NCBI GenBank assembly: GCA_023387135.1
Contig: JAEWIK010000080.1
Location: 1-6,218, forward strand
Direction: 5' to 3'
Source: Actinomycetes bacterium
GTDB lineage: Bacteria; Actinomycetota; Actinomycetes; Propionibacteriales; Propionibacteriaceae
Length of the DNA: 6,218 nt
The notes below the pieces were generated by a model, which saw only the letters and a list, made by a program, of their open reading frames with translations, was not told the origin of the DNA and did not search any database. Each line of letters starts with the position of its first letter. The first letter of the stretch is position 1. The position numbers were made by a program, and so were the translations under genes. Below, piece after piece: positions 5,327 through 6,218 of the stretch.

Positions 5327-6040
5327 ATGGTCAACCTCACCCGGATCTACACCCGCACCGGCGACGCCGGCACCACCCGGCTCTCCGACCTCTCGGAGGT
5401 GCGCAAGACAGATCCGAGGGTCGAGGCCTACGGCGCCGTCGACGAGGCCAACTCCATCCTCGGCATGGTGGTCACCCGGGACGACCTGCCCGACGACATC
5501 AGAGAGGTCCTGCGCCACATCCAGAACGAGCTGTTCGACGCCGGCGCCGACCTCTCCAACCCGCTCGCCGAGAACCCTGCCTACGAGCCGCTCCGCATCC
5601 CGCAGGCCAGCATCGACAGGCTGGAAGGCTGGTGCGACCTGTTCGGCGACCCGCTGCCCGCGCTGCGGTCGTTCATCCTGCCGGGCGGCACCTACACCTC
5701 GGCCCTGCTCCACCAAGCGCGCTCCGTCACCCGCCGCGCCGAACGGGAGGCCTGGCGGGCCGTCGAGGCGTACGGCACCGAGCCCGCCGCCGGCGACCGG
5801 CCGGGCGGGGTGAACCTGTTGGCTGTCACATTCCTCAACAGGCTGTCGGACCTGCTCTTCATCGTCGCCAGGGCCGTCGCCATCGAGACCGGCGAGGTGC
5901 TGTGGCTGCCGGGGGGCGAACGGCGTCCCGACGACCCACGGGGCAGGGCCCAGCGCGAGCGGATCCTCAGTCGGCGTTCCGGGAAGGCCGCGGCGGACGA
6001 TGGAAGCCCTGGCCAGGAGGAGCAGCCTCCAGCCAACTGA
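5327..6040 (+). CDS. mmaB: ATP:cob(I)alamin adenosyltransferase, PduO type
   Basis: The enzyme transfers the adenosyl group of ATP to cob(I)alamin, making adenosylcobalamin for enzymes such as methylmalonyl-CoA mutase. The protein is 237 residues. It begins MVNLTRIYTRTGDAGTT, the N-terminal ATP-binding segment typical of PduO/MMAB enzymes. AYGAVDEANS (34-43), FILPGGTYTS (116-125), ARSVTRRAERE (131-141) and NRLSDLLF (171-178) follow, all core family blocks. The enzyme core ends near 197 (VLWLPGG). The last 40 residues are charged and low in complexity (ERRPDDPRGRAQRERIL, then A/D/E/Q/P) and lie mostly over the convergent DUF2550 gene, so they are probably dispensable. The ATG at 5327 matches the family N-terminus; an in-frame GTG at 5312 would add five residues and is less likely. 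It diverges from the cyclophilin gene. Confidence 0.95.
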   Translation: MVNLTRIYTRTGDAGTTRLSDLSEVRKTDPRVEAYGAVDEANSILGMVVTRDDLPDDIREVLRHIQNELFDAGADLSNPLAENPAYEPLRIPQASIDRLEGWCDLFGDPLPALRSFILPGGTYTSALLHQARSVTRRAEREAWRAVEAYGTEPAAGDRPGGVNLLAVTFLNRLSDLLFIVARAVAIETGEVLWLPGGERRPDDPRGRAQRERILSRRSGKAAADDGSPGQEEQPPAN

Positions 6041-6218
6041 GCAGGCCGACCAGGGCGTCGTTCGACATGGACAGCTCCCAGCTCGTGCCGTCGGTGCCGT
6101 CGAGCATGATGATGCGCTGGTCCTCCAGCAGCGCCAGCGCCTCGATCGGGTCGGGAGTGCGCTGCCGTCCGGCCCTGGTCTCGGCACGCTCGAACACCAC
6201 CCTCGGGCGCAACGCCAG
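5967..6218 (-). CDS. DUF2550 family protein, C-terminal fragment (5' end outside window)
   Basis: The frame is open from the right edge to a TGA at 5969-5967, giving 83 residues. LEDQRIIMLDG, WELSMSNDALVGLLSWLEAAPPG and a short basic, proline-containing tail are visible. The SMSxxALxGxLSWLEAAPPG ending is what I recall for actinobacterial DUF2550 proteins such as Rv1312, which have an N-terminal membrane helix and a PH-like fold. A TTG at 6212 or a GTG at 6200 could in principle start translation. The reading frame continues off the edge and the N-terminal helix is missing, so a truncated longer gene is more likely. Function is unknown. Its position facing mmaB is the expected actinobacterial arrangement. 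The last 24 codons, beyond most of the WLEAAPPG block, overlap mmaB antisense. Confidence 0.78.
   Translation of the reverse strand: MALRPRVVFERAETRAGRQRTPDPIEALALLEDQRIIMLDGTDGTSWELSMSNDALVGLLSWLEAAPPGQGFHRPPRPSRNAD

Noticed and set aside
5213..6187. Minus-strand extension upstream of the cyclophilin frame across mmaB
   Set aside because: The lipoprotein signal peptide marks the true N-terminus near 5212, and the rest is antisense to a conserved enzyme.

Overview
This is a high-GC chromosomal window from an actinobacterium. The evidence is an NucS-type mismatch-repair endonuclease, a DUF2550 gene facing a PduO-type cobalamin adenosyltransferase, and start codons that look leaderless. Propionibacteriales is my tentative placement, from overall resemblance only. 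The gene content is housekeeping-like: there is no transposase, phage gene, CRISPR array, tRNA or rRNA.

Layout from left to right. (1) 1-465, plus: C-terminal part of an AI-2E-family membrane protein, cut by the window edge. Its first 37 bases exactly duplicate part of nucS 671 bases further on, which looks more like an assembly join than biology. (2) 466-551: 86 bases between convergent genes, with no convincing terminator. (3) 552-1262, minus: nucS. (4) 1263-1287: only 25 bases separate nucS from a divergent two-gene unit. The small zinc-binding-type protein gene (1288-1563) and the YbfF-like alpha/beta-hydrolase gene (1563-2360) overlap by one base. Both divergent start codons have a TANNNT hexamer ending exactly 6 bases upstream, as expected for leaderless transcripts. 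(5) 2340-4361, minus: a HelD-like, RNA-polymerase-associated SF1 ATPase whose 3' end overlaps the hydrolase gene by 21 bases. (6) 4362-4531: 170 bases of helD leader holding several perfect inverted repeats, a possible promoter, and a weak terminator for the next gene. (7) 4532-5212, minus: a secreted lipoprotein cyclophilin. (8) 5213-5326: divergent spacer with a palindrome and a -10-like hexamer in front of mmaB. (9) 5327-6040, plus: ATP:cob(I)alamin adenosyltransferase. (10) 5967-6218, minus: C-terminal part of a DUF2550 protein, overlapping mmaB tail to tail by 74 bases.

The genes do not form one pathway. They cover mismatch repair (NucS), transcription-complex rescue (HelD-like), extracytoplasmic protein folding (cyclophilin), B12 cofactor maturation (MmaB), an esterase with a small zinc-type partner, and two membrane or uncharacterised proteins. 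The DUF2550/mmaB arrangement matches what I recall downstream of the ATP synthase operon in actinobacteria, so atpC is predicted beyond the right edge. I found no clear novel system. The most interesting features are the symmetric leaderless promoter pair, the structured helD leader and the 37-base repeat.
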